NCBI GenBank assembly: GCA_024636505.1
Contig: JAGXGY010000020.1
Coordinates: 1-38,307, forward strand
From: Methylobacter sp.
Lineage (GTDB): Bacteria > Pseudomonadota > Gammaproteobacteria > Methylococcales > Methylomonadaceae
Direction of reading: 5' to 3'
DNA: 38,307 nt
Part shown: piece by piece, positions 28,063 through 38,307 of the stretch
How the letters are laid out: the number at the start of each line of letters is the position of its first letter
How positions within the stretch are numbered: position 1 is the stretch's first letter
The notes under the pieces: generated by a model
What the model saw: only the letters and a program-made list of their open reading frames with translations
What the model was told of the DNA's origin: nothing
The model's database searches: none
Translations under genes and position numbers: made by a program

Positions 28063-29439
28063 TTATTCTTTGGGTGCATCTTCATTAAGCAGATTGGGCT
28101 CGTTTATCTGGCTTCTTTCATTATTGAGCTGCTGTTCGATATGTTGAGTGGGCTTAATATCTATAAATTCCTCACCTGAACTGACTTGCGGCTCAATAAC
28201 AGGTTTTTTATCAATCGGGATTTGTTTTGCCAACTTAATATGATAGGTAGTCTCGGACATGATGACATTCGCCTCATCGAAAATCTTTTTGACCAGCCAG
28301 ATTGCTCCACTTCTAACCTTGCCAAAATCAGCTGTGTTTTGATTGACCCAACCGTAAATGTTCAACGAAACGCTCGCATTACTCAGTTCGTCAACCAAGC
28401 ACAAGCAGGGCAAATCTGCCGCAACTCCGTCCATTTTACTGATCGTGTCGATTGCCAATTGCTGAGCTAAGGGTATGTCCTGCTGTGAGCTTATGCGTAT
28501 ATTAAAACCAAAGCGGCGTAACGGGTTATGCGTGTAGTTGACAATCGTTGATTTGTAAACACTCGCGTTTGGAATGCGGACATCGTTTCCATCAGGGCTT
28601 CTAATGATGGTTGCCCTGGCAGTTAAACGAACGACAAAACCTTCAATGCCCTCTATTGAAACATAATCATTTGGCGCGAAAGGTTGTCGAAGACTCAACA
28701 GGATACTGGTAATGTAGTTTTCGACGGTATCTTTTATAGCAAAACCAATGGCAAGACCGACAAGGCCTGCAACGCCAAAAATACTGGTTATCAAAGAGCT
28801 GGCATCAAGTATCTCCAAACCAAGCAATACACCGACAATCAGAAAACCAAAACGCAACAGTTGTTTAAACAAGTCGGCAATGAATTGATTAGGTGCAATT
28901 TTTTTGAAGATAATGTTACTGCGCGTGACCAATCCTCCCAAGAACCATGACATCACTATGATCAATATCGCAATGATCACCAGCGGAATATATGAAACCA
29001 CAGTAAGAAAACTTTTATGAATACGTTCTGTCAGTATTGAGACCCGCTTTTCAACCGCCGAATCCAGTTCAATATTGTCATTCACTTCGATGACACCTTT
29101 GACTCGCTGAGCCAGCTCCTCGGCTTTTTTTTGAGCCTCAGCGGTTAGCACCTTTCCGGATAACTCGACAATGCCAGATTCAACACTGACCTTTATTTTG
29201 TCTAATCCGTCGATATTGCTGAAGATTTCCTTCAAGCGTTTTTTAATTCTTTGATCCTCCGATGAATCGGTTTGATTCGAAATTTCAGCATTTTGGGTCG
29301 TCTTTTCCGATTGCGACGTATCGGCAGCTTCCATTAAGTTATTGATCGCTAGTCCTGGCTTTATTGGCCCAAGAAATACCAATAAGATAAAAAATAAGTG
29401 GATGATGATACTAGTCAGTGTTGAATGTGAAAGATTCAT
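28063..29439 (-). CDS. BON-domain mechanosensitive channel of the MscS family
   Basis: A 458-residue membrane protein. A hydrophobic N-terminus (SIIIHLFFILLVFLGPI) acts as signal or anchor, followed by a polar Gln/Ser/Glu linker. A BON domain spans about residues 62-125 (IKVSVESGIVELSGKVLTAEAQKKA), expected in the periplasm where it may bind phospholipid. Three spans follow at about 145-250, the last being the glycine/alanine pore helix IFGVAGLVGLAIGFAIKDTVENY. The MscS beta domain is then seen as FAPNDYVSIEGIEGFV and DGNDVRIPNASV. The acidic tail of about 70 residues is unusual and unassigned. It likely opens under membrane tension in hypo-osmotic shock. Confidence 0.9.
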   Translation of the reverse strand: MNLSHSTLTSIIIHLFFILLVFLGPIKPGLAINNLMEAADTSQSEKTTQNAEISNQTDSSEDQRIKKRLKEIFSNIDGLDKIKVSVESGIVELSGKVLTAEAQKKAEELAQRVKGVIEVNDNIELDSAVEKRVSILTERIHKSFLTVVSYIPLVIIAILIIVMSWFLGGLVTRSNIIFKKIAPNQFIADLFKQLLRFGFLIVGVLLGLEILDASSLITSIFGVAGLVGLAIGFAIKDTVENYITSILLSLRQPFAPNDYVSIEGIEGFVVRLTARATIIRSPDGNDVRIPNASVYKSTIVNYTHNPLRRFGFNIRISSQQDIPLAQQLAIDTISKMDGVAADLPCLCLVDELSNASVSLNIYGWVNQNTADFGKVRSGAIWLVKKIFDEANVIMSETTYHIKLAKQIPIDKKPVIEPQVSSGEEFIDIKPTQHIEQQLNNERSQINEPNLLNEDAPKE

Positions 29440-29498
29440 CTTTAAAGGTTTCCTCTTTAGTTTGAGTTCAAATTGTCACTCGAAGCTCGTTTTATAAA

Positions 29499-30323
29499 TC
29501 ATTCCAGGCCAAATTGCATGAAAAACTGGCCGGATCCGGGCGGCGAATCTTGTTCATAGTACATTTCTTCAAGTATCAGGTTGCCTTCCGACCCAAGTTC
29601 CGATCCTGTCAATAAGGTGCGAAAGTCTTTGCCGCCTATTAACTGGTGGGTCATGGTCAGGTATAACCTTGATAATTGCTTGTCCCGGATGACAGTGTCC
29701 AGCATTTGCGGTCCGGCAATCAGGTAAATAGACTGGTAACCCAGTCCGCTTAACGCATCGATCAAAGGCGCGCCGTGAACCATGTTGTCTTCACCGGTAA
29801 AAAGTAGGGGATAGCCCAAGTCCTGCCAGTAACGGATATAATCAGGTGCGGCATTTCTTCCGGTGGCGATATAAACGTCTTGCCCATGTTCTTTGAGACT
29901 ATCGTGCAACGGAAAATTCAGGCTGGCGCTGGCGATGATCACGGCAGGCTGAGGTTTTAAGCCATGGTTACTGCGCCATTCAACAAGATCCTTGTTCCTG
30001 ACCTGCAATATGTTGCCCAGGCGCCCTTCACCCAGCGCCCGCATATAGCCGCCATGGGTAATAAGGCAATCCGCCTGAGCATGCAGCTCCATAAACAGGC
30101 CAAAGTCGGAATCGGTTGTTATATGTTTGGGAATATAGGTGCCTTGACGAGCGGTATCTTCCAACGCAATGCGTCCGTCCAGGCTCGACAGGAAATTGGC
30201 ATAAACAAACGGACATGCGGCCGTTCCCAGTTCATGTAATCGATGGCTAAGATAAAGACCTTTAACGGAGGTTTTTTCGCAAGGATGCGGATAAAACTGC
30301 AATAGTTTTGTCTGCATAGACAT
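29499..30323 (-). CDS. RibD C-terminal-domain reductase (pyrimidine reductase-like)
   Basis: A 274-residue cytosolic protein with the RibD-C/DHFR-like fold. Family segments are YANFLSSLDGRIAL near 41-54, ITHGGYMRALG near 88-98, VIIASASLNFP, and YLIAGPQMLDTVIRDKQLSRL near the C-terminus. RibD-C enzymes reduce the ribosyl chain of a riboflavin precursor with NADPH. This protein lacks the deaminase domain of RibD and is not in a rib operon, so its real substrate is open. It follows purB on the same strand after 240 bases, and mscS follows it after 59. A duplicate TTGATCC-like AT-rich leader precedes the ATG, with no clear ribosome binding site. Confidence 0.82.
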   Translation of the reverse strand: MSMQTKLLQFYPHPCEKTSVKGLYLSHRLHELGTAACPFVYANFLSSLDGRIALEDTARQGTYIPKHITTDSDFGLFMELHAQADCLITHGGYMRALGEGRLGNILQVRNKDLVEWRSNHGLKPQPAVIIASASLNFPLHDSLKEHGQDVYIATGRNAAPDYIRYWQDLGYPLLFTGEDNMVHGAPLIDALSGLGYQSIYLIAGPQMLDTVIRDKQLSRLYLTMTHQLIGGKDFRTLLTGSELGSEGNLILEEMYYEQDSPPGSGQFFMQFGLE

Positions 30324-30360
30324 ATTATTGATCCTTTATACAGTTTATAACTTGTTTTTA

Positions 30361-30429
30361 TTACCATGAAGATAATGAAGAAAAACGTAGGGAGTAACTA
30401 CAGTAAATTCTTCATGCTCTTCATGGTAA
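30361..30429. repeat. 22-bp inverted repeat between ribD-like gene and purB
   Basis: TTACCATGAAGATAATGAAG plus AA (30361-30382) is complementary at 20 of 22 positions to 30408-30429 (TTCTTCATGCTCTTCATGG, then TAA). The loop is 25 bases. The remaining bases of the 240-base gap 30324-30563 hold no gene I can support. Confidence 0.65.
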
Positions 30430-30563
30430 AAATAAATGACATCCCCTGAAATCAACACCCCGAAAAATGGAACGCAGACAACTCAAAAAAACCCTATTTT
30501 CATCATAATTATTGGTGTTATCTGCGTCTATCATAATCGCTGAGCCGTCACTCCTAAGACACA

Positions 30564-31946
<1,383 letters not shown>

Positions 31947-31976
31947 TTAGTTGATAAATTTCGTAACAATCTGAAT

Positions 31977-33056
31977 TTAGAGGGCAATGGCATAGCGTCT
32001 TCTAAATTTAAGAAATGGGGCTTCAATAAATTGGAAACTTAGGTGTCCAATCGGTATCATTAAAATGAAACACATGGCTGACCAAAGTAAGGCAATGTTG
32101 AAATTAGAAATATCCATAATCTGCTCATGCACAAATCTGGCAGCTTTAAAAACAACAAAAAAGTGAAAAAGATAAATCGAATATGAATAAGCGCCTATAT
32201 AGCCGATAAATCGCGAGATACCTGTGGTTCTAGGAGAAAATGAATTATCATACCAAGCAATACCTAGGGCATAAATAATTCCCTCAATAGCAGGCATAAA
32301 TACCCACAGCAAGTTAGTGGATGGATAAGAAGGATATTGATAAAAACCACCTTTATGATCGAAGTACCAATAGAACAAACAAAAACTAATTAAGCATCCA
32401 ATTATGAGCGAATGTCTATTAGCAATAATTGACCTGAATTGAAAAACAAGCATTCCCAAGGCGAACTGATCTATTCTCCCTATAAGAGTCCAATACGCAA
32501 GAGATTGAATTTGACCTTTTTCTTGAAAAAGAAATAATCGCAAAAAAATTGCTGTAACTACTATAACTAAAGGTAAATATTTTGATTTTTTGAGCATCCA
32601 AAGAAATATTGGAAGTATTAAATAATAATGAAACTCTACTGTAATAGACCACCCTCCATTGGGAAGTGATGGTTTATAGAGGCCTTTTAGAATAGTGAAA
32701 GCATAAGAGTAGAGATTTTTGCCACTGATAACATACATTTGAATACCGGCAATCAGGATTATAACCACAAGTAGTGGCAATAAGCGCAACGCGCGATTCC
32801 AAAGAAAAGCCTTATAGTTAATAATTTTGCCATCAAGTAGCTTTGCAAACAAATAACCACTTAGCGTCATAAATAAAGCTACCCCGGTATGTCCCTCATC
32901 CAATAAAGCTAGTGGAAAAAATGCCGATGGAACATATTCAAAAGGGACAGGGTAACCAGTCCCTGCATGAGTAAAATGCCATGTAAACACCATAAAAGCA
33001 GCCAAAGCCCTTATGTGATCAAGCGCAATATAGTGTTCCCCAGATGATGATCTCAT
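31977..33056 (-). CDS. Acyltransferase-3 family membrane protein (OafA/YrhL-like)
   Basis: A 359-residue polytopic protein with about ten hydrophobic spans. The family opening HIRALAAFMVFTWHF contains the conserved Arg and catalytic-type His, and GVALFMTLSGYLFAKLLDGK follows as the second conserved segment. WSITVEFHYYLILPIFLWML is the third. Such enzymes O-acylate exported or surface glycans such as LPS, peptidoglycan or polysaccharide; the substrate is unknown. The gene is clearly more AT-rich than purB and mnmA and uses AT-ending codons, suggesting acquisition by transfer. Its ATG shares an A with the mnmA stop (TAATG), so it is translated by coupling. Confidence 0.9.
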   Translation of the reverse strand: MRSSSGEHYIALDHIRALAAFMVFTWHFTHAGTGYPVPFEYVPSAFFPLALLDEGHTGVALFMTLSGYLFAKLLDGKIINYKAFLWNRALRLLPLLVVIILIAGIQMYVISGKNLYSYAFTILKGLYKPSLPNGGWSITVEFHYYLILPIFLWMLKKSKYLPLVIVVTAIFLRLFLFQEKGQIQSLAYWTLIGRIDQFALGMLVFQFRSIIANRHSLIIGCLISFCLFYWYFDHKGGFYQYPSYPSTNLLWVFMPAIEGIIYALGIAWYDNSFSPRTTGISRFIGYIGAYSYSIYLFHFFVVFKAARFVHEQIMDISNFNIALLWSAMCFILMIPIGHLSFQFIEAPFLKFRRRYAIAL

Positions 33057-34153
33057 TATTTTTTAATATTATATTTTGATTCAATAATCCCGCCGCCCAG
33101 ACATATGTCGCTATGGTAAAAAACGACGGATTGTCCGGGTGTAATGGCTCGTTGCGGCTGGTCGAATGTAGCCTTGCATCGATCGCTACCTATCGGTTCC
33201 AAATAACAAGCCTGATCTGCTTGACGATAGCGGGTTTTAGCGGTGCAACGCAGGGCTTCTGTCAACGGCCGGTTGCGGCACCAATCCAGTTGACTGGCCT
33301 CCAAGGTGTTATGCAACATCAATGGATGATCGTGGCCTTGGCCGACGATCAGAATATTGTTTTCCAGGTCTTTTTCCAGCACATACCAGGGTTCATCCGG
33401 CGCATTTTTAACGCCGCCTATGCCTAAACCTTGGCGTTGGCCGAAGGTGTAATACATCAGGCCATGATGCTTGCCGATGTACTGCCCTTCCGGAGTGCGC
33501 ATTTCGCCGGGTTGCGTCGGCAGATAGCGCTGCAAAAATTCGGTAAATTTGCGCTCGCCGATAAAACAAATGCCGGTGCTGTCTTTCTTGCGGCTGTTGG
33601 CAAAACCGGCTTTATCGGCCATAGCCCGGATTTCCGGTTTATGCAGATGACCTATCGGAAACAGGGTGCGCGATAATTGTTTTTGGCCCAGCGTGTACAG
33701 AAAATAACTTTGCTCTTTGTTCGGATCCAGGCCTTTTAACAAAAAGTATTCGCCGTCTTTCTCCGCAACTTGTGCATAGTGCCCGGTGGCAATATATTCC
33801 GCCCCCAAATCTTCTATCGCATAATTTAAAAAGGCCTTGAATTTAACATGTTTGTTGCACAGAATATCCGGATTAGGGGTGCGGCCCGCCTTAAATTCGG
33901 CCAGGAATACTTCAAAGACTTCATCCCAATATTCGGCGGCAAAATTGACGGTTTTTAATTCTATGCCCAATTTATCGCAAACTTGTTGGGCATCGGCTAA
34001 ATCTTCCATCGCGGTACATTGCTCGGTGCCATCATCCTCTTCCCAGTTTTTCATAAACAAACCGGTGACTTGGTAGCCTTGTTCTAACAGCAGCAAAGCG
34101 GTTACCGAAGAATCGACACCGCCGGACATACCGACGATTATTTTTTTACTCAT
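33056..34153 (-). CDS. mnmA: tRNA-specific 2-thiouridylase MnmA
   Basis: A 365-residue enzyme that inserts sulfur at the 2 position of the wobble uridine of Lys, Glu and Gln tRNAs. The ATP pyrophosphatase loop [15 protein letters not shown] is at the N-terminus. [12 protein letters not shown] follows, then [13 protein letters not shown] with the first catalytic Cys, ATGHYAQ, and [15 protein letters not shown] with the second. LGGGIIES closes the beta-barrel domain. The ATG at 34153 (MSKKIIVG) overlaps the end of nudJ by 8 bases and is preferred over an in-frame ATG three codons upstream, although neither has a clear ribosome binding site. Gene order nudJ-mnmA is the same in E. coli. Confidence 0.96.
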   Translation of the reverse strand: MSKKIIVGMSGGVDSSVTALLLLEQGYQVTGLFMKNWEEDDGTEQCTAMEDLADAQQVCDKLGIELKTVNFAAEYWDEVFEVFLAEFKAGRTPNPDILCNKHVKFKAFLNYAIEDLGAEYIATGHYAQVAEKDGEYFLLKGLDPNKEQSYFLYTLGQKQLSRTLFPIGHLHKPEIRAMADKAGFANSRKKDSTGICFIGERKFTEFLQRYLPTQPGEMRTPEGQYIGKHHGLMYYTFGQRQGLGIGGVKNAPDEPWYVLEKDLENNILIVGQGHDHPLMLHNTLEASQLDWCRNRPLTEALRCTAKTRYRQADQACYLEPIGSDRCKATFDQPQRAITPGQSVVFYHSDICLGGGIIESKYNIKK

Positions 34154-34607
34154 GGTCAACATCGATAAATGATTTAAGCAAGGATAAGGGGTGGCGTTGC
34201 CCGCTGAGATAGTCGTCTATACTGACAAGCACTAACGGACTACGCAAACGATGCCGCTCGGCTTCGACTTGATCGCGCGTCAGCCAGTGAGCGGCGATTA
34301 TGCCATCATCCAGGGCTTGCGTCGGGTTATGTGAATGGCAGCGGCCTGAAAAACACACTCTGACAAAGCTCGGAAAATCGGGGTTTTTTCGCCAAAGCTG
34401 GATAGATACGACATGCTCAGGTTCAAACTGCCAAGCGGTTTCTTCCAGAACTTCGCGCTTTACTGCGGCAATCAGATCCTCGCCTGCTTCAAGATGCCCG
34501 GCAGGTTGATTGAATTGGAGCCCGCTAGTGGTTTCTTCTTCTACCAGCAAAAAGCGTTGGTCTTGCTCAATAACTGCGGCAACTGTAACGTGCGGCTTCC
34601 AAACCAT
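34146..34607 (-). CDS. nudJ: Nudix hydrolase, NudJ-like phosphatase
   Basis: A 153-residue Nudix protein beginning [20 protein letters not shown]. The Nudix box is [20 protein letters not shown] followed by TAW, with REVLEE supplying the magnesium ligands. The upstream NQPAGHLE and downstream [20 protein letters not shown] match E. coli NudJ, which hydrolyses nucleoside tri- and diphosphates and thiamin pyrophosphate precursors. Placement directly before mnmA is as in E. coli. The ATG at 34607 matches the family start; an in-frame ATG at 34637 would add ten residues. Exact substrate is not readable from sequence. Confidence 0.9.
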   Translation of the reverse strand: MVWKPHVTVAAVIEQDQRFLLVEEETTSGLQFNQPAGHLEAGEDLIAAVKREVLEETAWQFEPEHVVSIQLWRKNPDFPSFVRVCFSGRCHSHNPTQALDDGIIAAHWLTRDQVEAERHRLRSPLVLVSIDDYLSGQRHPLSLLKSFIDVDHE

Positions 34608-34753
34608 TGCAAAATTCCGGGCTATAAAAGCTGACATTTTACTAGATCTGGAGATATTATGCTGGTAAAAAAGATTGAATAGAGATGATGCCAGCCCTTC
34701 ATAAAGACCTTATTAATCTGATGAAAAACATTAAGAGTTGAAATTCACAAAGA

Positions 34754-34781
34754 TTGGCACTATGTTAGTGACTTGTAATAT
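34754..34781 (+). promoter_or_regulatory. Candidate promoter of clpS-clpA
   Basis: TTGGCA (34754-34759) and TAATAT (34776-34781) are separated by 16 bases. The predicted start point is about 34788, only some 9 bases before the clpS ATG, which would give a near-leaderless message. No Shine-Dalgarno sequence is present there. Confidence 0.4.
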
Positions 34782-34796
34782 TTTACTATTTTAATT

Positions 34797-35120
34797 ATGT
34801 CCGATTTCGATCCGTACAAAGATAAAGATGGCGACTTGGCTATTCAGGAAGCCAAACCCAAGTTAAAAAGACCGCCTCTATATAAAGTTATCTTGTTAAA
34901 TGATGATTTTACGCCGATGGATTTTGTCATTGAAATTTTGATGGTTTTTTTTGCGATGCCTGAAGAAAAAGCAACCCAGGTGATGCTGCAAGTACATACG
35001 CAAGGCGTTGGTGTGTGCGGTACGTATTCTAAAGATGTTGCAGAAACTAAAGTCTATGTAGTTAACGACTATTCCCGAGAACATCATCATCCATTGATGT
35101 GTTCGATGGAGGAAGTGTAG
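34797..35120 (+). CDS. clpS: ClpS adaptor for N-degron proteins
   Basis: A 107-residue ClpS that delivers proteins with bulky hydrophobic N-terminal residues to ClpA. The core [20 protein letters not shown] carries the Asn-Asp-Asp and Met positions that line the N-degron pocket; [20 protein letters not shown] holds the conserved His and Gly; the acidic N-terminal tail of about 25 residues is the flexible part that engages the ClpA pore. Length matches E. coli (106). clpA follows after 12 bases, confirming the assignment. No Shine-Dalgarno sequence is seen before the ATG. Confidence 0.96.
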   Translation: MSDFDPYKDKDGDLAIQEAKPKLKRPPLYKVILLNDDFTPMDFVIEILMVFFAMPEEKATQVMLQVHTQGVGVCGTYSKDVAETKVYVVNDYSREHHHPLMCSMEEV

Positions 35121-35132
35121 GTTGGAGAGCTT

Positions 35133-37406
35133 ATGTTAAGTAAAGAACTTGAAATTACGTTGAATAATGCTTTTAAAAATGCGCATGATAAACGCCATGA
35201 ATTTATTACGGTTGAACATTTGCTGTTGGCATTACTCGAAAATGCATCGGCACAACCGATTTTAATCGCTTGCGGTTGCGATATTAAGGCATTACGTGGC
35301 GAACTGACGCAGTTTATTGACGAAACCACATCGCTAATTCCGGTCGGTATCCAGCGGGAAACCCAGCCTACCCTGGGATTTCAGCGAGTGTTGCAACGCG
35401 CCGTCTTTCATGTGCAGGCATCGGATAAGAAAGAAGTTTCCGGTGCCAATTTGTTTGTCGCCTTATTCAGCGAACAGGATTCCCACGCGGTTTATCTGTT
35501 AAATAAACAGGATATTTCACGGCTGGATGTGGTTAATTATCTGGCTCACGGCATTTCAAAAATTGACCCTGATCATGATTCGCCAAATAGCTCTTTGCCG
35601 GAATCCGGCAATCCCGATGCCGAAGCTTCGGGAAGTCCGCTGGACAAGTACGCAACCAATCTCAACGAAGAAGCGCTAAAAGGTCGAATTGATCCTTTAA
35701 TCGGCAGAGAAGCGGAGGTTGAACGCACTATTCAGACGCTGTGCCGTCGCCGCAAAAACAATCCCTTGCTGGTCGGCGAAGCCGGTGTAGGCAAAACGGC
35801 TATTGCGGAAGGCTTGGCAAAACGTATTGTTGAAGAGCAAGTGCCTGATGTCTTGGCCAACAGCGTGATTTATTCACTGGATTTGGGCGCATTGGTTGCC
35901 GGCACCAAATACCGGGGGGATTTTGAAAAGCGACTTAAAGCGCTGTTAAATCAGCTTAACAAGGAGCCTGATTCGATCCTGTTTATTGATGAAATCCACA
36001 CCATTATCGGCGCAGGTTCAGCTTCCGGCGGCGTGATGGATGCATCCAATTTGATTAAACCGGCTCTGGCTTCCGGCCAGTTGCGTTGCATAGGCTCTAC
36101 CACCTATCAAGAGTATCGCAGCATTTTTGAAAAAGATCATGCCCTAGCGAGAAGATTCCAAAAAGTCGATGTACTTGAGCCTTCCGTTGAAGACACCATC
36201 CTGATTTTAAAAGGGCTTAAATCACGCTTTGAAGAACACCATGATGTTAAATATTCCGCTGAAGCATTACGTGTCGCAGCGGAATTATCGGATCGCTATA
36301 TTACCGACCGGCATTTGCCCGATAAAGCTATTGATGTTATCGATGAAGCCGGTGCAAAACAGCGTATGACGGCTGAGGCTGACCGTAAACAGCTTGTTGA
36401 TGTTGCTGAAATAGAAGACATCGTCTCTAAAATCGCCAGGGTACCGGCAAAATCGGTATCATCTAACGATATAGACAAGCTGAGCAACCTGGAAAAAAAT
36501 CTGAAAATGCTGGTTTTTGGGCAGGATGAAGCCATTTCGGCACTGGCATCGGCTATTAAACTATCCCGAGCCGGACTTAGAGACTCACAGAAAACTATCG
36601 GTTCGTTTTTGTTTGCAGGACCTACCGGCGTGGGTAAAACCGAAGTCACGCGCCAGCTGGCTAAGGTACTGGGCGTTGAGCTGATTCGCTTTGATATGTC
36701 CGAATACATGGAGCGGCATGCTGTTTCCAGACTGATAGGCGCACCTCCCGGGTATGTAGGCTTTGACCAGGGCGGCTTATTAACCGAACAGGTTAACAAG
36801 CATCCTCATGCGGTATTACTGTTGGACGAATTGGAAAAAGCCCATCCTGATGTTTTTAATCTATTATTGCAGGTAATGGATCACGGCTCATTGACCGACA
36901 ATAACGGGCGGAAAGCCGATTTTCGTAACATCATTCTGGTGATGACCACTAACGCAGGAGCGGAAGAAGGCAGCCGCGCCTCTATCGGCTTTACTCATCA
37001 AGACCATGCCACCGACAGCTTAAAGGTTATCGAAAAAGGCTTCTCACCCGAATTTCGTAACCGTCTGGATGCCGTCATTCAATTTAAACCCTTGGATATT
37101 TCCGTTATCGGGCATGTAGTTGACAAGTTCATCTTTGAATTGGAAGCCTTGCTGACAGACAAACACGTAACACTGACGTTGGATAGCGATGCCCGATTAT
37201 GGTTAGCTGAAAATGGTTGTGATCCCAAAATGGGAGCTAGACCGATGGCGCGACTCATTCAAGAAAAAATCAAGAAGCCTCTAGCTAATGACTTGTTGTT
37301 TGGTAAGTTGGCGCACGGTGGGCATGTGCGAATTTACGTGAAAGATAACGAACTGAATTTCGCTATAGAAAGCACTGATTTGATTGTTCCTGAAGCCAAT
37401 TTCTAA
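35133..37406 (+). CDS. clpA: ClpA, ATPase subunit of ClpAP protease
   Basis: A 757-residue AAA+ unfoldase. The Clp N-domain (residues 1-145) contains [16 protein letters not shown]1 holds Walker [11 protein letters not shown] and Walker [16 protein letters not shown]2 holds [10 protein letters not shown] and [15 protein letters not shown]. There is no ClpB-type coiled-coil M domain, which separates it from ClpB. The ClpP-binding loop is Ile618-Gly619-Phe620 in RASIGFTHQ. Length equals E. coli ClpA (758). GGAG precedes the ATG by 7 bases. It unfolds substrates chosen by ClpS, and also SsrA-tagged proteins; ssrA lies nearby. No clpP gene is in the window. Confidence 0.97.
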   Translation: MLSKELEITLNNAFKNAHDKRHEFITVEHLLLALLENASAQPILIACGCDIKALRGELTQFIDETTSLIPVGIQRETQPTLGFQRVLQRAVFHVQASDKKEVSGANLFVALFSEQDSHAVYLLNKQDISRLDVVNYLAHGISKIDPDHDSPNSSLPESGNPDAEASGSPLDKYATNLNEEALKGRIDPLIGREAEVERTIQTLCRRRKNNPLLVGEAGVGKTAIAEGLAKRIVEEQVPDVLANSVIYSLDLGALVAGTKYRGDFEKRLKALLNQLNKEPDSILFIDEIHTIIGAGSASGGVMDASNLIKPALASGQLRCIGSTTYQEYRSIFEKDHALARRFQKVDVLEPSVEDTILILKGLKSRFEEHHDVKYSAEALRVAAELSDRYITDRHLPDKAIDVIDEAGAKQRMTAEADRKQLVDVAEIEDIVSKIARVPAKSVSSNDIDKLSNLEKNLKMLVFGQDEAISALASAIKLSRAGLRDSQKTIGSFLFAGPTGVGKTEVTRQLAKVLGVELIRFDMSEYMERHAVSRLIGAPPGYVGFDQGGLLTEQVNKHPHAVLLLDELEKAHPDVFNLLLQVMDHGSLTDNNGRKADFRNIILVMTTNAGAEEGSRASIGFTHQDHATDSLKVIEKGFSPEFRNRLDAVIQFKPLDISVIGHVVDKFIFELEALLTDKHVTLTLDSDARLWLAENGCDPKMGARPMARLIQEKIKKPLANDLLFGKLAHGGHVRIYVKDNELNFAIESTDLIVPEANF

Positions 37407-37507
37407 TACAGTTGCCGTCCCGTAGGCTATTCAAGAAACTTGCGTTATAAATTTTTGTCTGGAACAAATTTGCATTTACCCGAAGGGCATCAGGCAAGAT
37501 ATCCTGA

Positions 37508-37536
37508 CGTTAATCCTGTTATTAACAGGATTAACG
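37508..37536. terminator. Hairpin between clpA and infA overlapping the infA stop
   Basis: CGTTAATCCTGTT (37508-37520) pairs perfectly with AACAGGATTAACG (37524-37536), loop att. It includes the infA stop codon at 37531-37533. Placed between convergent genes, it can serve both, but no T-run follows on either side. Confidence 0.5.
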
Positions 37537-37749
37537 CATACGGAATGTAATACGACCTTTGGTTAAGTCATAGGGAGTCATTTCGACTTTAACGCTGTCC
37601 CCAGTAAGAATACGGATGTAATGCTTACGCATTTTCCCTGAGATATGAGCAGTCACAATATGACCGTTCTCTAATTCGACGCGAAACATGGTATTAGGAA
37701 GTGTATCAATTACCTTTCCCTCCATTTCAATTTGATCTTCTTTGGCCAT
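37531..37749 (-). CDS. infA: Translation initiation factor IF-1
   Basis: A 72-residue S1-fold protein starting [20 protein letters not shown], then [20 protein letters not shown] and ending RITFRMR. Length and sequence are those of gammaproteobacterial IF-1, which occupies the ribosomal A site during initiation. The ATG at 37749 is preceded by AAGGA; an in-frame start at 37785 would add 12 residues not found in the family. Placement of infA beside clpA and not in the ribosomal protein operon is the usual gammaproteobacterial arrangement. Confidence 0.97.
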   Translation of the reverse strand: MAKEDQIEMEGKVIDTLPNTMFRVELENGHIVTAHISGKMRKHYIRILTGDSVKVEMTPYDLTKGRITFRMR

Positions 37750-37780
37750 ATGTAATAATCCTTGGTAATTAAAACCGCCG

Positions 37781-37807
37781 ATCATAACATAAACGCATTT
37801 TTAACAA
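37781..37807 (-). promoter_or_regulatory. Candidate promoter of infA
   Basis: On the minus strand TTGTTA (37807-37802) and TATGAT (37786-37781) lie 15 bases apart. Transcription would start near 37774 with a leader of about 25 bases containing AAGGA. The -10 is good, the spacing short. Confidence 0.35.
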
Positions 37808-37920
37808 CAGTACATTTGCTTTCTTAACCAGAGCAGTCGCGCTTAAAAACATTTAAAAATAGAATTCAAACAATAAAAAATATCATATTGTTGATATGCC
37901 CGTCAAAAGTCGACAGCCAT

Positions 37921-37958
37921 AAAAAAACCGGCAGTACTTTTAGGCTCTGCCGGTTTTT
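37921..37958 (-). terminator. Intrinsic terminator of ssrA
   Basis: On the minus strand AAAAACCGGCAG pairs with CTGCCGGTTTTTTT around a loop of about 12 bases. The stem ends in seven T residues and starts 7 bases beyond the tmRNA CCA end. The A-run on the other side makes it possibly bidirectional. Confidence 0.85.
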
Positions 37959-37964
37959 GAAATT

Positions 37965-38307
37965 TGGTGGAGGCGGGGGGAATTGAACCCCCGTCCGCAA
38001 GTACTCCGCCACAAGGTCTACATGCTTATCCCGCTCTTTAATTTAGCTAGTGACTACCCGTCGGGCCAAGAAAATCACCAGCGATTCCGTCAGGTTTTAG
38101 CGCATCCATACCGGACAGACTTCAGCGCGATCTTATGTAAATGACCTCTGAGCGTTCAGCGAACTGAACTCCACCCGCATAAGCACAGATGGTCAAAGGA
38201 ATGGTGCTGTGTTTAAGCAGCTAAAGCCATTGAGTAGTTTTCGTCATTTGCGAATACTTTAGTTTCAGTAGATTTTACGAGGTGTACTGTCCTCGGCATG
38301 CACTTAA
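37965..38307 (-). ncRNA. ssrA: Transfer-messenger RNA (tmRNA), 5' end beyond the window
   Basis: On the minus strand the 3' end reads GGGGGTTCAATTCCCCCC, then GCCTCCACCA, the T-arm and encoded CCA of the tRNA-like domain. The tag reading frame runs from 38251 to 38213: GCA resume codon and peptide ANDENYSMALAA, then TAA, two residues longer than the E. coli tag ANDENYALAA. Upstream, GTGCATGCCGAGGACAGTAC matches the region before pseudoknot 1 in gamma tmRNAs. Roughly 40 bases of the 5' tRNA-like half lie outside the window. With SmpB it rescues stalled ribosomes, and the tag directs products to ClpXP/ClpAP. A terminator follows. Confidence 0.95.

Noticed and set aside
37965-38060. Possible ordinary tRNA gene from the T-arm and CCA-like end
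   Set aside because: There is no anticodon arm at the right distance; the upstream tag reading frame and pseudoknot region show it is tmRNA.

Overview
This window is a chromosomal segment of a gammaproteobacterium, most likely an aerobic methanotroph of the Methylococcales. That placement is an inference from gene content and sequence style. A phosphoketolase gene overlaps a short acetate kinase gene, the TCA genes are complete (sdhCDAB-sdhE, fumC, acnA), lysine synthesis uses the succinylase branch (dapC, dapD, dapE), and clpS-clpA, infA and ssrA carry gamma-type sequences. Intergenic spaces are rich in unrelated palindromic repeats.

Layout. 1-1257 is an accessory edge: the truncated N-terminus of an IS1-type zinc-ribbon protein, a YefM/YoeB toxin-antitoxin pair with a clear promoter/operator, a frameshifted excalibur-domain gene, and an integron-like attC site. 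1258-5065 (minus) is the succinate dehydrogenase operon sdhC-D-A-B-E, with an overlooked 25-codon membrane micro-ORF and a perfect 18-bp stem between sdhA and sdhB. 5479-8139 (plus) encodes three exported proteins: a BNR/sialidase-fold lipoprotein with a CDCC motif, a CxxC thioredoxin-like protein and a LoiP-like M48 protease. 8143-12711 (plus) is a dap cluster with three small passengers. 12970-14920 holds a YdjM-like membrane hydrolase, a DUF2784 protein and a stand-alone FtsH-type (M41) peptidase domain behind a terminator-like leader.

15400-20123 (plus) carries xfp-ackA, a cytochrome b561 and a DUF6494 protein. 20225-25192 has a GlcG/HbpS-like protein and fumC (minus) divergent from acnA (plus); the aconitase has an internal tandem duplication of 35 residues. 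25193-28017 holds a DCC thiol protein, arginase, a pterin carbinolamine dehydratase and a decayed ornithine cyclodeaminase gene. 28063-34607 (minus) encodes a BON-MscS channel, a RibD-C reductase, purB, an AT-rich acyltransferase wedged between purB and mnmA, mnmA and nudJ. 34797-38307 contains clpS-clpA, infA and most of tmRNA.

How the genes fit together. Phosphoketolase makes acetyl phosphate from sugar phosphates and acetate kinase can recover ATP from it. Aconitase, succinate dehydrogenase and fumarase supply TCA flux. Arginase remains while the neighbouring cyclodeaminase is dead, so the local arginine-to-proline route looks abandoned. ClpS/ClpA and tmRNA together serve protein quality control. 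The observations most worth a second look are the sdh micro-ORF, the acnA duplication, the lone attC site, the decaying cyclodeaminase, the stand-alone M41 domain and the repeat-derived tail of the YffB protein.
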